Shown here piece by piece: positions 33,270 to 42,983 of a stretch of 64,000 bases of DNA. Under the pieces are notes generated by a model. The model ran no database searches. It was not told where the DNA came from and saw only the letters and a list, made by a program, of their open reading frames with translations. The position numbers and the translations under genes are program-made. This DNA is from Gammaproteobacteria bacterium (GTDB lineage: Bacteria; Pseudomonadota; Gammaproteobacteria; Enterobacterales; Psychrobiaceae). The DNA lies in assembly GCA_013214945.1 (NCBI GenBank), contig JABSRT010000013.1, forward strand, positions 59,415-123,414, read 5' to 3'. Every line of letters starts with the position of its first letter. The stretch's first letter is position 1.

Positions 33270-34390
33270 TGACAGTTCAAACGACACCAATCACCGCTGA
33301 CCAATTTAAAGCCTTGTTGTTAAACAACGTGCCGATGATGGACATGCGTGCGCCAATTGAGTTCAAAAAAGGCGCATTCCCAAATACAGTCAGCTTGCCG
33401 CTAATGACCGATTCAGAACGGCAAAAGGTCGGTACTAGTTATAAACGTGACGGTAAAGAAGCAGCTATCGCGCTGGGTCACCAACTGGTGCGCGGCAAAA
33501 CAAAAAAAGAACGGCTGGCGTTATGGCTAGAATTTGCCAAGCAACATCCTGACGGTATTCTTTATTGTTTTCGTGGCGGTTTACGCTCACACACAGTGCA
33601 GCAATGGTTAAGTGACGAAGGCGTAACCATGCCATTGATTGAAGGCGGATATAAAGCGCTACGTCAATTTTTGCTCAGCGAACTTGAACGCCTAACCGCC
33701 AAGCTCAATTTTGTCATTTTGGCCGGACATACCGGCAGTGGCAAAACCGTGGTGTTGCCACAACTGGCTAATGCAATAGATCTCGAAGGGTTAGCTAATC
33801 ACCGTGGCTCTAGTTTTGGTCGCCAAATCAGCGCCCAACCAAGTCAAATCGATTTTGAAAACAACCTGACTATTGCCTTGATGCGTGCAGAGCAAGCTGG
33901 GCACAGTACCATAGTGCTCGAAGATGAAAGCTTTTTAATTGGCCGCTGTGCCATGCCGCATTGTTTTCATGACAAGGTGCAAACAGCACCTGTTGTGATA
34001 ATGCAAAAATCACAACAGCAACGTGAGCAGCAAATTCATCATGAATATGTCACCTCACAGTTAGCAGGTTTTGTTGATGCAGTGGGCGAAGAAGCAAGTT
34101 TTGCCGCATTTAGCGAATTTTTACTCACCAGTTTAGTTAAAATAAAAAAACGCTTAGGCGATGTGCGTTTTAATGATCTGCATCTGGCGATGACGACAGC
34201 CTTGGATAAGCAGCAACAAAATGGCGATGTTGATGGCCATTACCAATGGATCACACCACTGCTGCAATGGTATTACGATCCCATGTATAGCTATCAAATA
34301 GAGAAGAAAAAACAGCGGATTATTTTTGAATCAGACCAAGCCGGAACCATTGAGTTTTTACGCCAATACCAGCCCGACAAACAACCATAG
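33269..34390 (+). CDS. mnmH: tRNA 2-selenouridine/geranyl-2-thiouridine synthase
   Basis: The 373-residue protein joins an N-terminal rhodanese domain, with catalytic Cys in 'ILYCFRGGLRSHT', to a P-loop domain, with Walker A 'AGHTGSGKTVVL'. MnmH (SelU, YbbB) replaces sulfur by selenium in 2-thiouridine at wobble position 34 of tRNAs for Lys, Glu and Gln, via a geranylated intermediate. The overlap with selD fits the direct use of selenophosphate. A hairpin after the stop may end the two-gene operon. Confidence 0.95.
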   Translation: MTVQTTPITADQFKALLLNNVPMMDMRAPIEFKKGAFPNTVSLPLMTDSERQKVGTSYKRDGKEAAIALGHQLVRGKTKKERLALWLEFAKQHPDGILYCFRGGLRSHTVQQWLSDEGVTMPLIEGGYKALRQFLLSELERLTAKLNFVILAGHTGSGKTVVLPQLANAIDLEGLANHRGSSFGRQISAQPSQIDFENNLTIALMRAEQAGHSTIVLEDESFLIGRCAMPHCFHDKVQTAPVVIMQKSQQQREQQIHHEYVTSQLAGFVDAVGEEASFAAFSEFLLTSLVKIKKRLGDVRFNDLHLAMTTALDKQQQNGDVDGHYQWITPLLQWYYDPMYSYQIEKKKQRIIFESDQAGTIEFLRQYQPDKQP

Positions 34391-34464
34391 ACTATTGTTT
34401 TAATTATAAATATTATATTTATTAGAAATAATTTGCTTCGAATTAATCTTTAACGTATAAAATA

Positions 34465-34490
34465 TGACCTGGGCGTTTTTTCCCAGGTCA
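34465..34490 (+). terminator. Hairpin after selD-mnmH
   Basis: A perfect 9-bp stem tgacctggg/cccaggtca encloses an 8-base loop rich in T. It lies 75 bases past the mnmH stop. No T-run follows the stem, so this is a weak terminator call. Confidence 0.4.
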
Positions 34491-34551
34491 CTCGCCACCA
34501 GCACTATCTTGCTGATTTGTAGTGAATCATTAATTAAGAGCCGTTTAAGCC

Positions 34552-35175
34552 ATGGTCGACTATTCCTTATTATTACTGTTTTTACCCACCAGTTTTTTTA
34601 TTTCGATAACGCCAGGCATGTGCATGACCTTGTCGATGAGTCTTAGCATGAGCATTGGTTTGCGCCGCACCATGCATATGATGTGGGGCGAATTAATTGG
34701 AGTCGGTTTGGTTGCTGTGGCCGCTGTGCTCGGCGTCTCTGCGATTATGCTTAATTACCCAGCCGCGTTTACCGTCTTTAAATGGCTCGGTGGTGCTTAT
34801 CTGATGTTTATTGGTGGGCAAATGTGGCTTAGTAAAGGCAAGTTATCGCTCAACCTTGATGAAAGCCAGCAAACTTCAGCGTCTAATATGTCGTTAGCGA
34901 CGCAAGGTTTTGTTACTGCGGTAGCCAATCCAAAAGGCTGGGCTTTTATGATGTCGTTATTGCCGCCCTTTATTAATAGCGAGCAAGCATTAGCCCCCCA
35001 GTTAAGCGCCTTAGTGGTACTAATATTAGCCATGGAGTTTGTGTGCTTAATGTTATACGCCACAGGTGGACGAGCACTTAAGCATGTACTGGCGAGCTCT
35101 GGCAATGTCAAAATTGTTAATCGAGTGGCTGGCACGCTAATGCTTGGAGTCGGTGTCTGGTTAATTACTGGCTAG
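34552..35175 (+). CDS. LysE/RhtB-family exporter
   Basis: The 207-residue inner-membrane protein shows six hydrophobic segments and the family pattern 'FFISITPGMCMTLSMSLSM' (residues 15-33, normally SPGP) plus 'AVANPKGWAFMMSLLPPFI'. The substrate is unknown. The last 14 coding bases plus the stop region form the left arm of the inverted repeat at 35159-35347. The end of this gene is therefore part of that element, or the element copied it. The convergent gene lies 187 bases away. Confidence 0.85.
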   Translation: MVDYSLLLLFLPTSFFISITPGMCMTLSMSLSMSIGLRRTMHMMWGELIGVGLVAVAAVLGVSAIMLNYPAAFTVFKWLGGAYLMFIGGQMWLSKGKLSLNLDESQQTSASNMSLATQGFVTAVANPKGWAFMMSLLPPFINSEQALAPQLSALVVLILAMEFVCLMLYATGGRALKHVLASSGNVKIVNRVAGTLMLGVGVWLITG

Positions 35176-35347
35176 CCAGTTATCGTCCAGAAACAGACAT
35201 CCTTGTCTGTTTCTGGAGACACTACCGTAAAACGTGGTTTTACTTCGCTTTCATTTTCAACAAGTTGAAAATATTGGCACATCCCTGTACCACATAGCCA
35301 GTGTCCTGCTTCGCAGTTTATGGATGGACACTTGCCAGTAATTAACC
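35159..35347. repeat. 189-bp hairpin-rich inverted-repeat element (MITE-like)
   Basis: Perfect 14-bp outer arms, ggttaattactggc at 35159-35172 and gccagtaattaacc at 35334-35347, enclose a chain of stems. These are a 13-bp perfect stem at 35187-35216 (loop tcct), a 7-bp stem at 35227-35243, a 9-bp stem at 35253-35272, and a 7-bp stem at 35300-35332 containing a small inner hairpin. It lies between convergent genes. No flanking target duplication is evident. It could be a non-autonomous mobile element, an inverted duplication, or a structured RNA. Confidence 0.65.
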
Positions 35348-35361
35348 GAACAACAGACGGC

Positions 35362-36042
35362 CTAGTCACACCAAGCTAACCAAATAACGTGCTTAGCGCC
35401 CTTGCCTGCGCTATGGGCACGTACGGTTACTGGTTTAACGCTAAAACCTGCTTTTTTAAGTTTTTTGGTAAAAGCATCATCGGCGCCGGCCGACCAAAAG
35501 GCTAAAATACCTTGTGGACGCAAGGCTGTTTTAGCCGCGCTTAAACCAGCCGGTGAATAAATCCAGTTATTTTCAGTGCTGGTAAAACCTTCAGGGCCAT
35601 TATCAACATCGAGTAAAATAGCGTCGAATGCCGCGTTGCTTTGCGCTAATAATTGACCAACATCGCCCAAATGTACTCGGGTTCGCGGGTCTTTAATCGG
35701 AAAGCCTGCCACTTCGCCTAACGGTCCATGATTCCATTCAACGACACCAGGCACTAACTCAGCAACAGTTACCGTCGCATTATCGCCTAAAGTAGCTAAC
35801 GCCGCCGCCAGCGTAAAACCCATGCCTAAACCACCAACCAACACACTTGGCGCTGGGCGGTTAGCGATTTTTTGACAGGTTAAGGTCGCTAGTGCATCTT
35901 CAGAGGCGTGCATTCTGGTATTCATTAAGTCGCCCGGCTTGCCCGCGACTTTGATGGTAAACTCGCCATTGCGTTCAAGCAGCCGCAACTGACTATTTTG
36001 ACCAGGAATTGGCGCCGTGCCAAGCACAGTAAATCGAGCCAT
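35362..36042 (-). CDS. Spermidine-synthase-fold methyltransferase-like protein
   Basis: The 226-residue protein has a Rossmann-type SAM-binding core with 'VLVGGLGMGFTLAAAL', 'VTVAELVPGVVEWN' and 'FDAILLDVDNGPEG'. This is the layout of spermidine synthase-like proteins that lack the N-terminal beta-domain. The decarboxy-SAM aminopropyl-transfer residues cannot be confirmed, so the substrate is unknown. The ATG at 36042 is preferred over one nine codons upstream, because GAGA lies close before it and the product then begins 'MARFTVLG'. The gene stands alone. Confidence 0.75.
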   Translation of the reverse strand: MARFTVLGTAPIPGQNSQLRLLERNGEFTIKVAGKPGDLMNTRMHASEDALATLTCQKIANRPAPSVLVGGLGMGFTLAAALATLGDNATVTVAELVPGVVEWNHGPLGEVAGFPIKDPRTRVHLGDVGQLLAQSNAAFDAILLDVDNGPEGFTSTENNWIYSPAGLSAAKTALRPQGILAFWSAGADDAFTKKLKKAGFSVKPVTVRAHSAGKGAKHVIWLAWCD

Positions 36043-36191
36043 GATATTTCTCAGAGATAAAAAAACCAATTATACCTTGTCCTCGGCTCAGTGCCAGCCA
36101 TTGATTATCGGTTCTCTGTTATGGTTATTGGTTGGTAATGAAAGCGGATTAATTGTCACTAGCGGTAGCGTCGATATCGGCTTAACAAAAA

Positions 36192-36220
36192 AAAGGCCAG
36201 GAAGTATATTCCCGGCCTTT
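36192..36220 (-). terminator. Terminator of the chemoreceptor gene
   Basis: On the minus strand a 12-bp stem (AAAGGCCGGGAA / TTCCTGGCCTTT, one G-U) with a 5-base loop is followed by TTTTT. It lies 38 bases past the chemoreceptor stop codon. Confidence 0.85.
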
Positions 36221-36257
36221 GATACCCAACTATCGACTATTAATTACTAGCTATCGC

Positions 36258-38399
36258 TTAAGAGCCTACCAGATTAAATCGAGATAATAAGCGTCGCAGG
36301 TTATCTGCTTGCTGTGATAGTTGTTCGGCTGCCGCGGAACTTTCTTGCGCGGTATCATTATTTTGGCGCGTAACACTGTCAATGTCGGCCACCCCCTTAT
36401 TAATCTCTTCTGCACCCGTTGCCTGTTCGTTACTGGCACTGGCTATTTGGGTAACCAGTTCAGATGTTTTGGTGACTGTTTCGAAAATACTCTTCAAACT
36501 TTCAGCGGTTTGACTGGCGATGACACTGCCATTTTCAGTTTTCTCAACCGAGCCAGCAATTAACTTAGCCGTCTCTTCTGCTGCCTTGGTACTGCGTGCG
36601 GCCAAACTTCTTACTTCATCGGCGACCACGGCAAAACCACGGCCCTGCTCACCAGCTCGCGCCGCTTCAATCGCCGCATTTAATGCCAATAAGTTAGTTT
36701 GGGCAGCTATTTCATCGATGGTACTAATGAATTGAGAAATACTTTGACTAGAATTAGATATTTCGGCCATCGCCGATATCATTTGCTCCATTTTTTCACC
36801 GCCAGCTCTGGCTTGATCCTGTGCTTGTGATGCAAATTCGCGTGCTTGATCGGCATTTTCAGCATTAAGATTAATTTGAGCGGTCAGTTGATTCAATGAT
36901 GCTGACATATTCTCTAAGCTTGATGCTTGACGAGCCGCGCCATCGGATAAAACCACACTGGTTGAAGAAACACTGCTGCTACCTTGTGAAATCTCATCAC
37001 TGGCATCTTTAGTTTGTCCCAATACCTCATTAAGGTTGTTGCACATTTCCTGTAAGGCTAGGCCGAGAGAGTCTTTGTCCGATGCCAAATTAACCTTTTG
37101 GTCTAATTCACCAGCGGCAATTCTATTGGCCAAATCAGCTTTTTCTTTCAAGGTATCCATCATATTTTTCATCTCATAAAAAATACCTTTTGGTGCGCCA
37201 CTGTGCTCTAACTCCATCGTTAGATCACCCGACGCTACTGTTTTAGCAATATGTGCAATATACGATGGCTCGCCACCTAACAAACTCATGATATGGCTTG
37301 TTAGCCATATTGCAATCGTAACGCCTGCAACGATGGCGATTAAAGTACCAAAAATACTGCTGTTAATGACTATTGTTTCCGTGTCGGCCAGTGAACTAAC
37401 CCGAGTCATCATTAAGCTGCTTTCTCGATCTTTAAATGTCTTTATTTGATCACGAAACTTGTCAAAGTAGACCTTGCCATGGGCTTCGCCAACTAAGTCA
37501 GCCATGTCGTCCATGGTTTTGGAGTCACCGATTTGTCGACGAAGGTCAATTTGTTCGTTGACCACTTTGTTAATCCAATCATTAATTGTGTCTTTGCTTT
37601 GAGCTAACAATTCAACCTGAGCGGGGTTATCAGATACCGTATTGGACAATTGACTAATTAGCTGAAAAAATTGTTGCTTACCACTATTGAATGGATCGAG
37701 GAAGTGTTCATCTCCGGCGAGTAAAAAGCCTCGCATTCCCGTTTCCATATCAACCGCCGCAGCAACAATAGACTGCGCTGTGGCCATGACATCGTAGGTA
37801 TGACTAACTCGGGCATTTAATTCTCTGACCTCTTCGATTGAGAAGCTTTGCTTGACCCGTTCTTGACGCTGCTCCATTAAGACCCGTTCACGGCCAATAA
37901 AGGTTTGCAATTGACTGCGGAATTTATCGAAGTATTGCTTACCTTTGGCCTCACCAATAATATCCGCCATATCGTTCATCGATTTAGCATCACCAATCTG
38001 GGTCCGCAACGCGATAACAGGTTCAGTGACGTTGTGCTTCCATTGCGAGATGGTTGATGAAATTTCTTTAAGCAATGTTACTTGGGCGGGATTGTCCGAT
38101 ACGGTTGATGATAACTCATCGAGTAACTTATCAAATTTAACACCACCATTGCGATAAGGATTGAGAAAATCATCTTTACCTGCAAGCAGGTAACCGCGCA
38201 TTCCTGTTTCCATATCTACTGCTGAGGCTTCAATTTGCGATGCAGTGTCTAAAACTTCATAGGTATGAGTTACCGCACCAAAATTACTAACTAATGATTT
38301 AACACTAAAAAAAACAATTAACGTAATAATTAGCATCATTGATAGGATGACTCCATACCCTGCTAATAGTTTGGTTCTAAATTTCAGCTGATCAAACAT
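36258..38399 (-). CDS. Methyl-accepting chemotaxis protein with two tandem CHASE3 domains
   Basis: The 713-residue receptor has a first membrane segment (about 12-33), a periplasmic region, a second membrane segment (about 345-367), a HAMP region and a signalling domain with the hairpin tip '[20 protein letters not shown]'. The periplasmic part is duplicated: residues about 46-176 and 201-331 repeat each other at a 155-residue offset. Both copies contain 'VDMETGMRG', 'TVSDNPAQV' and 'RRQIGD/RTQIGD'. Each copy is CHASE3-like. The ligand is unknown. No che genes lie nearby, so it would feed a chemotaxis pathway encoded elsewhere. Confidence 0.92.
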   Translation of the reverse strand: MFDQLKFRTKLLAGYGVILSMMLIITLIVFFSVKSLVSNFGAVTHTYEVLDTASQIEASAVDMETGMRGYLLAGKDDFLNPYRNGGVKFDKLLDELSSTVSDNPAQVTLLKEISSTISQWKHNVTEPVIALRTQIGDAKSMNDMADIIGEAKGKQYFDKFRSQLQTFIGRERVLMEQRQERVKQSFSIEEVRELNARVSHTYDVMATAQSIVAAAVDMETGMRGFLLAGDEHFLDPFNSGKQQFFQLISQLSNTVSDNPAQVELLAQSKDTINDWINKVVNEQIDLRRQIGDSKTMDDMADLVGEAHGKVYFDKFRDQIKTFKDRESSLMMTRVSSLADTETIVINSSIFGTLIAIVAGVTIAIWLTSHIMSLLGGEPSYIAHIAKTVASGDLTMELEHSGAPKGIFYEMKNMMDTLKEKADLANRIAAGELDQKVNLASDKDSLGLALQEMCNNLNEVLGQTKDASDEISQGSSSVSSTSVVLSDGAARQASSLENMSASLNQLTAQINLNAENADQAREFASQAQDQARAGGEKMEQMISAMAEISNSSQSISQFISTIDEIAAQTNLLALNAAIEAARAGEQGRGFAVVADEVRSLAARSTKAAEETAKLIAGSVEKTENGSVIASQTAESLKSIFETVTKTSELVTQIASASNEQATGAEEINKGVADIDSVTRQNNDTAQESSAAAEQLSQQADNLRRLLSRFNLVGS

Positions 38400-38800
38400 G
38401 GGTTTCTCCGTATTATTTCGGTGAAAAGACCTAATTACAGTAGTAACAGTTTGCTCTGAAGCTAATACGACAAATTAATTATTATATTAAATAAAATAAT
38501 TAACTAATTAACTATCCATCACCATTATTACCTCTCTGATTAAATGAACATGCTCGTTCAAAAAACAATCTATCTAAGTAACTATGGTGAGTCCAGCCGA
38601 CAAAATCAAGCATTTTGGCTTACTCATTTGTTGTCATTTATAGACTAAAAGACTAAATATCCAAAATGGGATGCCAAGGCTCAGTATTCAAGGCCTAGAT
38701 AATCAATATCCAACGAGTTTTTTTCGTATTACATGGCGATTTTATGCTAGTAAAGGTAGTATTTGGCCCAATTAAAAAAAATATAAAAGGATAGGTAACT
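38400..38800. other. Intergenic region between the chemoreceptor and sthA
   Basis: About 400 bases between divergent genes. An AT-rich stretch near 38474-38502 has palindromic ttaattatt/aataattaa ends. Promoters for both genes must lie here, but I see no convincing -35/-10 pair. Confidence 0.45.
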
Positions 38801-40240
38801 GTGGCAGCAGCAGCAAAGAATAAGAAAACACCTGAAAATATCAAAATATCGGCAAGTTATGACGTTATCGTGATTGGTACGGGCCCAGGCGGCGAAGGCG
38901 CTGCAATGGGGTTGGCCAAGCAAGGAAAAACTGTTGCGGTAATTGAGCGTGAGAAAGATGTTGGCGGTGGCTGTACCCATGTTGGCACAATCCCTTCTAA
39001 GGCGTTACGCCATTCTGTATCGCGGATGGTTGAATTTAAAAAGAGCGGCTTTAATCTTGAAACCGATATCGGTGCCAAGGTTACTTTTCAAAGTATTTTA
39101 CAACACACCCAGCGGGTTATAAAAGACCAAGTGCAACTGCGCCAAGGTTTTTACTATCGTAACAATTGCCCAATTTATCATGGCGCTGCGAGCTTCGTTG
39201 ATTGCAATACCATTGCTGTTACTGATGCTAATAACGAAATTGTTTACTTAAGTGCTAAACAGGTAATTATTGCTACTGGCTCACGCCCTTACCGACCAAG
39301 TGATGTTAACTTTAATAAATCGCGGATTTACGACAGTGACAGCATTTTGTCATTAGCACACCAACCTCGCAGTATTATTGTTTATGGCGCTGGTGTTATT
39401 GGCTGTGAGTATGCTTCAATTTTCCGTGGCCTAGGGTTACGCGTCGATTTAGTTAATACCCGCGACCGCTTACTGTCTTTCCTTGATACTGAAGTGACCG
39501 AGTCATTGTCTTATCACTTTTGGAATAGCGGCGTTGTGATGCGCAATAGCGAGTCTTATTCAAAAATTGAAGAAACCAAAGACGGCGTAGTACTGCACCT
39601 AGAGTCTGGCAAGAAAATGAAAGCCGACTGTTTGTTATTTGCCAACGGTCGTACCGGTAATACCGACTCACTTGCTTTAGCTAATGTCGGCCTTAAGCCT
39701 AACTCACGCGGCCAGCTCGAAGTAAATGAGCACTACCAAACTGTCGTTAAAAATATCTATGCCGTTGGTGATGTGATTGGTTACCCGTCGCTCGCTAGCG
39801 CCGCTTACGATCAAGGGCGTATCGCCGCCAAATCAATGATCTCAGGTAACAGTGAAGGACAGTTAATTCGTGATATCCCGACGGGGATCTATACCATTCC
39901 TGAAATCAGCTCAGTGGGTAAAACAGAACAAGAATTAACAGAACAGAAGGTACCTTACGAAGTGGGTCGCGCGCAGTTTAAACACCTAGCTCGTGCTCAA
40001 ATTGGCGGAGTTGATGTTGGTTTTCTTAAGCTACTATTTCACCGTGATACCAAGCAATTATTAGGTATTCATTGCTTTGGCGAACGTTCGTCAGAAATCG
40101 TGCACATTGGTCAAGCGATCATGGAGCAAAAAGGCGAAGGCAATACAATTGAGTACTTTATCAATACCACCTTTAATTACCCAACGATGGCTGAAGCTTA
40201 TCGCGTGGCGGCATTAAATGGTTTAAACAGATTGTTCTAA
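38801..40240 (+). CDS. sthA: Soluble pyridine nucleotide transhydrogenase SthA
   Basis: The 479-residue flavoprotein moves hydride between NADPH and NAD, rebalancing the two pools. It has an FAD Rossmann motif '[16 protein letters not shown]' (about 28-43), the block '[16 protein letters not shown]', an NAD-binding motif '[15 protein letters not shown]', and a C-terminal dimer domain ending '[15 protein letters not shown]'. In the active-site block only the first Cys of the usual redox pair is present (C-x4-T). This separates SthA from lipoamide or glutathione reductases. The start is GTG with AGGATAGG upstream. A terminator overlaps the end of the convergent gene. Confidence 0.95.
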   Translation: MAAAAKNKKTPENIKISASYDVIVIGTGPGGEGAAMGLAKQGKTVAVIEREKDVGGGCTHVGTIPSKALRHSVSRMVEFKKSGFNLETDIGAKVTFQSILQHTQRVIKDQVQLRQGFYYRNNCPIYHGAASFVDCNTIAVTDANNEIVYLSAKQVIIATGSRPYRPSDVNFNKSRIYDSDSILSLAHQPRSIIVYGAGVIGCEYASIFRGLGLRVDLVNTRDRLLSFLDTEVTESLSYHFWNSGVVMRNSESYSKIEETKDGVVLHLESGKKMKADCLLFANGRTGNTDSLALANVGLKPNSRGQLEVNEHYQTVVKNIYAVGDVIGYPSLASAAYDQGRIAAKSMISGNSEGQLIRDIPTGIYTIPEISSVGKTEQELTEQKVPYEVGRAQFKHLARAQIGGVDVGFLKLLFHRDTKQLLGIHCFGERSSEIVHIGQAIMEQKGEGNTIEYFINTTFNYPTMAEAYRVAALNGLNRLF

Positions 40241-40254
40241 GCTAAATACTGGGG

Positions 40255-40281
40255 GAGATTAGCACCGCTGTTGCTAATCTC
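40255..40281 (+). terminator. Terminator of sthA
   Basis: A perfect 10-bp stem gagattagca/tgctaatctc with loop ccgctgt is followed by TTTT. It lies 14 bases past the sthA stop and overlaps the last codons of the convergent DksA-like gene. Confidence 0.7.
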
Positions 40282-40600
40282 TTTTCGATGCACATTTAAT
40301 ACAGTGCTCAGTGAAAGGTACAACATGTAATCGTTCCAGCGCAATATCTTCACCACAGTCGGTACAATATTGATACTCTCCCGCCTCAAGCCGATGCAGC
40401 GCAACGTTAACCTGTCTCAGCTCACGTCTAACCTCATTGCCTAGTGCGTCCATCACCTCGTCGTTTTCACGCTCTTGTGCTTGCTCTGACCAGTCGGTAT
40501 TAGCTTCAGTTGTCAAATTTTGGACAATCCGCTCTAACTTTTCAGTTAGCAGATGCTGCATCTCTACTAAGCGCGTACGCATATCATCAAATTCTGGCAT
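40274..40600 (-). CDS. DksA/TraR-family zinc-finger protein
   Basis: The 108-residue protein has a coiled N-terminal part and a C-terminal four-cysteine zinc finger, 'CTDCGEDI' and 'HCIKCAS'. Family members bind the RNA polymerase secondary channel. The coiled-coil tip residues of true DksA (DxxDxA) are not clearly present, and the protein is shorter than DksA (about 150), so a DksA paralogue is more likely. The ATG at 40600 is chosen because AAGGAG lies 7 bases upstream. A TTG five codons earlier overlaps that site. Confidence 0.85.
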   Translation of the reverse strand: MPEFDDMRTRLVEMQHLLTEKLERIVQNLTTEANTDWSEQAQERENDEVMDALGNEVRRELRQVNVALHRLEAGEYQYCTDCGEDIALERLHVVPFTEHCIKCASKRD

Positions 40601-40691
40601 AAGGTTCTCCTTCAATCAGTACAATTGAGTATAATACTAAAACCGCTAAATAAAAGTTCAATGCTCATAAGGCGGAATCGAACCTAGAAGA

Positions 40692-41489
40692 CTAATTCAC
40701 TATGTCTTGCCACGGCAATTTAAGATTACCACGCACAATAAAGTTAGGATTTTCCAACGTATCGCGCTTATTGTAGGTTAAGGTTTGCAGTGACAGATCA
40801 CTAATATCGCCACCCGCTTCGGTTAAAATACAATGAGCTGCACCGGTGTCCCACTCTCCCGTAGGCCCAATTCTGATATAAAAATCAGCACCGCCTTCAG
40901 CAATTAAACAGCTTTTTAACGTGGCGCTGCCCATCGGGACTAAATCATAATTAAATTGTGACGATACTAGCGACAATACCGTTGCTTTTGGTTGCCTTAA
41001 GCTTACCGCTATTTTAAGGCGCTCTCGCGGTTCATCATCAACAGAGATTGGCGCCAAACCATCGCTGTCACGCCTAAAGGCACCACGGCCACGGCTTGCT
41101 AAATAACAGCGATCGTGGATCGGGGCATAAATAACCCCAATGATCGGAACGTGGTTATCTATCAAGGCTATCGCGACAGAAAAATCACCACTGCCAGCAA
41201 TAAACTCGCCGGTACCATCGAGCGGATCAACTAACCAATAACGGGACCAGCTTTGCCGCTCCTGACAACTAATATCGGGCAATTCTTCTGAAACAATTGG
41301 AATTTCTGGAGTTAGCTCAGCCAACGCTTTGCAAATAATATCATTGGCGGCGTAATCGGCACTGGTGACAGGCGATTCATCCGTTTTTAGATGAGACTCA
41401 AAGCTGCCTGACTGATAAATTCGCTTAATTTCAGCACCTGCGGTCCGAGATATTTGCTCAACAGCTAGGGTTAATTCACACAAATCCAT
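40692..41489 (-). CDS. cysQ: 3'(2'),5'-bisphosphate nucleotidase CysQ
   Basis: The 265-residue enzyme of the inositol-monophosphatase superfamily removes the 3'-phosphate of PAP left by sulfate assimilation. The metal-binding motif 'DPLDGTGEFIAGSGDFS' (about 87-103) and the second 'WDTGAAHCILTEAGG' (about 218-232) are intact. It follows nudE after 18 bases on the same strand. The nudE-cysQ order is common in gammaproteobacteria and both act on nucleotide by-products. Confidence 0.95.
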   Translation of the reverse strand: MDLCELTLAVEQISRTAGAEIKRIYQSGSFESHLKTDESPVTSADYAANDIICKALAELTPEIPIVSEELPDISCQERQSWSRYWLVDPLDGTGEFIAGSGDFSVAIALIDNHVPIIGVIYAPIHDRCYLASRGRGAFRRDSDGLAPISVDDEPRERLKIAVSLRQPKATVLSLVSSQFNYDLVPMGSATLKSCLIAEGGADFYIRIGPTGEWDTGAAHCILTEAGGDISDLSLQTLTYNKRDTLENPNFIVRGNLKLPWQDIVN

Positions 41490-41507
41490 GTAATTTCCTC
41501 AATTTTC

Positions 41508-42062
41508 CTAAGTCGTCGCGATATGTTGATGCGCCATCAGCAGTGCCGCAACACTGCGGGCGTCATTAAAGTCAGGATCTTTCATTAGCCGGTCAATGTC
41601 CTGACATGGCCACTGGACTAACTCTAATGGTTCGGGCTCATCCCCTTCTAAACGCTGTGGATACAAGCCTGTTGCAATAAAAATATGCATGGTAGAACCA
41701 AAGTAACCAGGCGCCATTGCCAAAGACTTTAACGGGATCAACTGCTCAGCACCGTAACCAATTTCTTCTTTTAGCTCACGATTGGCCGCTTGCTCAGGAG
41801 TTTCACCTGGATCAATCAAACCTTTCGGAAAACCTAATTCATAATTATGGGTGCCACAAGCGTATTCACGAATTAAAATCATGGTCGCTTGATCTAAATA
41901 AGGCACAATCATTACGGCACCACGGCCACCACCTTTCATCCGCTCATAGGTTCTTTCGACCCCATTAGAGAATTTAAGTTCGAGCTCCTCAATCGCAAAA
42001 AACCGACTTTTGGCACTTATTGTTGAAGAAACTATCGTTGGGAGTTGTCGCTGTTTTGCCAT
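41508..42062 (-). CDS. nudE: ADP-sugar/ADP-compound hydrolase NudE
   Basis: The 184-residue Nudix enzyme hydrolyses ADP-ribose, Ap3A and similar compounds. The Nudix box is complete from 'GLIDPGETPEQAA' to 'NRELKEEIGYGA', about residues 80-104. It starts an apparent operon with cysQ. The divergent gene, yrfG, lies 215 bases away, which matches the nudE/yrfG pairing seen in E. coli. Confidence 0.93.
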   Translation of the reverse strand: MAKQRQLPTIVSSTISAKSRFFAIEELELKFSNGVERTYERMKGGGRGAVMIVPYLDQATMILIREYACGTHNYELGFPKGLIDPGETPEQAANRELKEEIGYGAEQLIPLKSLAMAPGYFGSTMHIFIATGLYPQRLEGDEPEPLELVQWPCQDIDRLMKDPDFNDARSVAALLMAHQHIATT

Positions 42063-42277
42063 AAAACCTCACTGCTGGCTGCATCGATAAAAATACCGGC
42101 TCACACACGAGCCACCATATTAAAATAGCTCGACTATCGGCTTTAAACAACCGATTTTACGTTCAAACACGCAATAGCGGGATAAAATAGCCAGCATAAT
42201 CAAAAATAGAGCGCCCCTGCATCTCAAATATACTGATAAACTACATATTAAGTATAATTTATGACGAGGTGAAAAAC

Positions 42278-42940
42278 ATGACAATCAATTGGTCAACGGT
42301 TGATACGGTATTAGTAGACATGGATGGCACCTTGCTTGATCTGCACTATGATAATCAGTTTTGGCTAGAATATCTGCCGGCTCAATACGCTAAAAAACAA
42401 CAAATATCGCTGATACAAGCCCGACAAAAAACCGCTGAAATGTATCAACAAGTACACGGTACCTTACAATGGTATTGTTTAGATTATTGGCAGCAACAGC
42501 TTGATTTAGACATTCTGGAATTAAAACAACAACTGAGCCATTTAATAAAAGTCAGACCTTATGTTATTGAGTTTTTAACCGCGTTAAAACAAGCTAATAA
42601 ACGGATAATTTTGCTGACAAACGCCTTTCCCACCAGCTTAACGCTCAAAATGGAATTAACCCAACTGCAACCTCATTTTGACTTATTGTTGTCGACCCAC
42701 CAGTTTGGTTACGCCAAAGAGTCTGATCTGTTGTGGCAGGCTATTTTTAAGCAACACGACATTATCGCGGCCACCAGCTTGTTTATCGATGACAGCGAAC
42801 CGCTACTGCATGTCGCTGCTAAGAATGGTATTGGCCAATGTTTGGGGATTAATCAGCCCGACAGCCAAAAAACCGCAGTTGAGATGGCTAACTTCCCTAA
42901 CATCAGTCATTTTAATCAGATTATTGATCAAATTAAATAA
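42278..42940 (+). CDS. yrfG: GMP/IMP nucleotidase YrfG (HAD family)
   Basis: The 220-residue phosphatase has the HAD motif I 'VDMDGTLLDL' with nucleophile Asp15, motif II 'ILLTNA', and motif III/IV 'YAKESDLLW' to 'LFIDDSEPLLH'. It dephosphorylates GMP and IMP in E. coli. The ATG at 42278 is preferred over a GTG three codons earlier, since GAGGTG sits seven bases before it. It diverges from nudE and converges on the T2SS operon. Confidence 0.9.
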   Translation: MTINWSTVDTVLVDMDGTLLDLHYDNQFWLEYLPAQYAKKQQISLIQARQKTAEMYQQVHGTLQWYCLDYWQQQLDLDILELKQQLSHLIKVRPYVIEFLTALKQANKRIILLTNAFPTSLTLKMELTQLQPHFDLLLSTHQFGYAKESDLLWQAIFKQHDIIAATSLFIDDSEPLLHVAAKNGIGQCLGINQPDSQKTAVEMANFPNISHFNQIIDQIK

Positions 42941-42983
42941 GTTGACCACCGGATAAATAAGCTAAATTATAACTGTCGATACG

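Noticed and set aside
35159..35347. Integron attC site
   Set aside because: The outer arms do not have the RYYYAAC / GTTRRRY orientation, and there is no integrase or cassette array.
35172..35369. Minus-strand 65-codon frame between the exporter and the spermidine-synthase-like gene
   Set aside because: It coincides with the hairpin-rich element, and no ribosome site or domain is seen.
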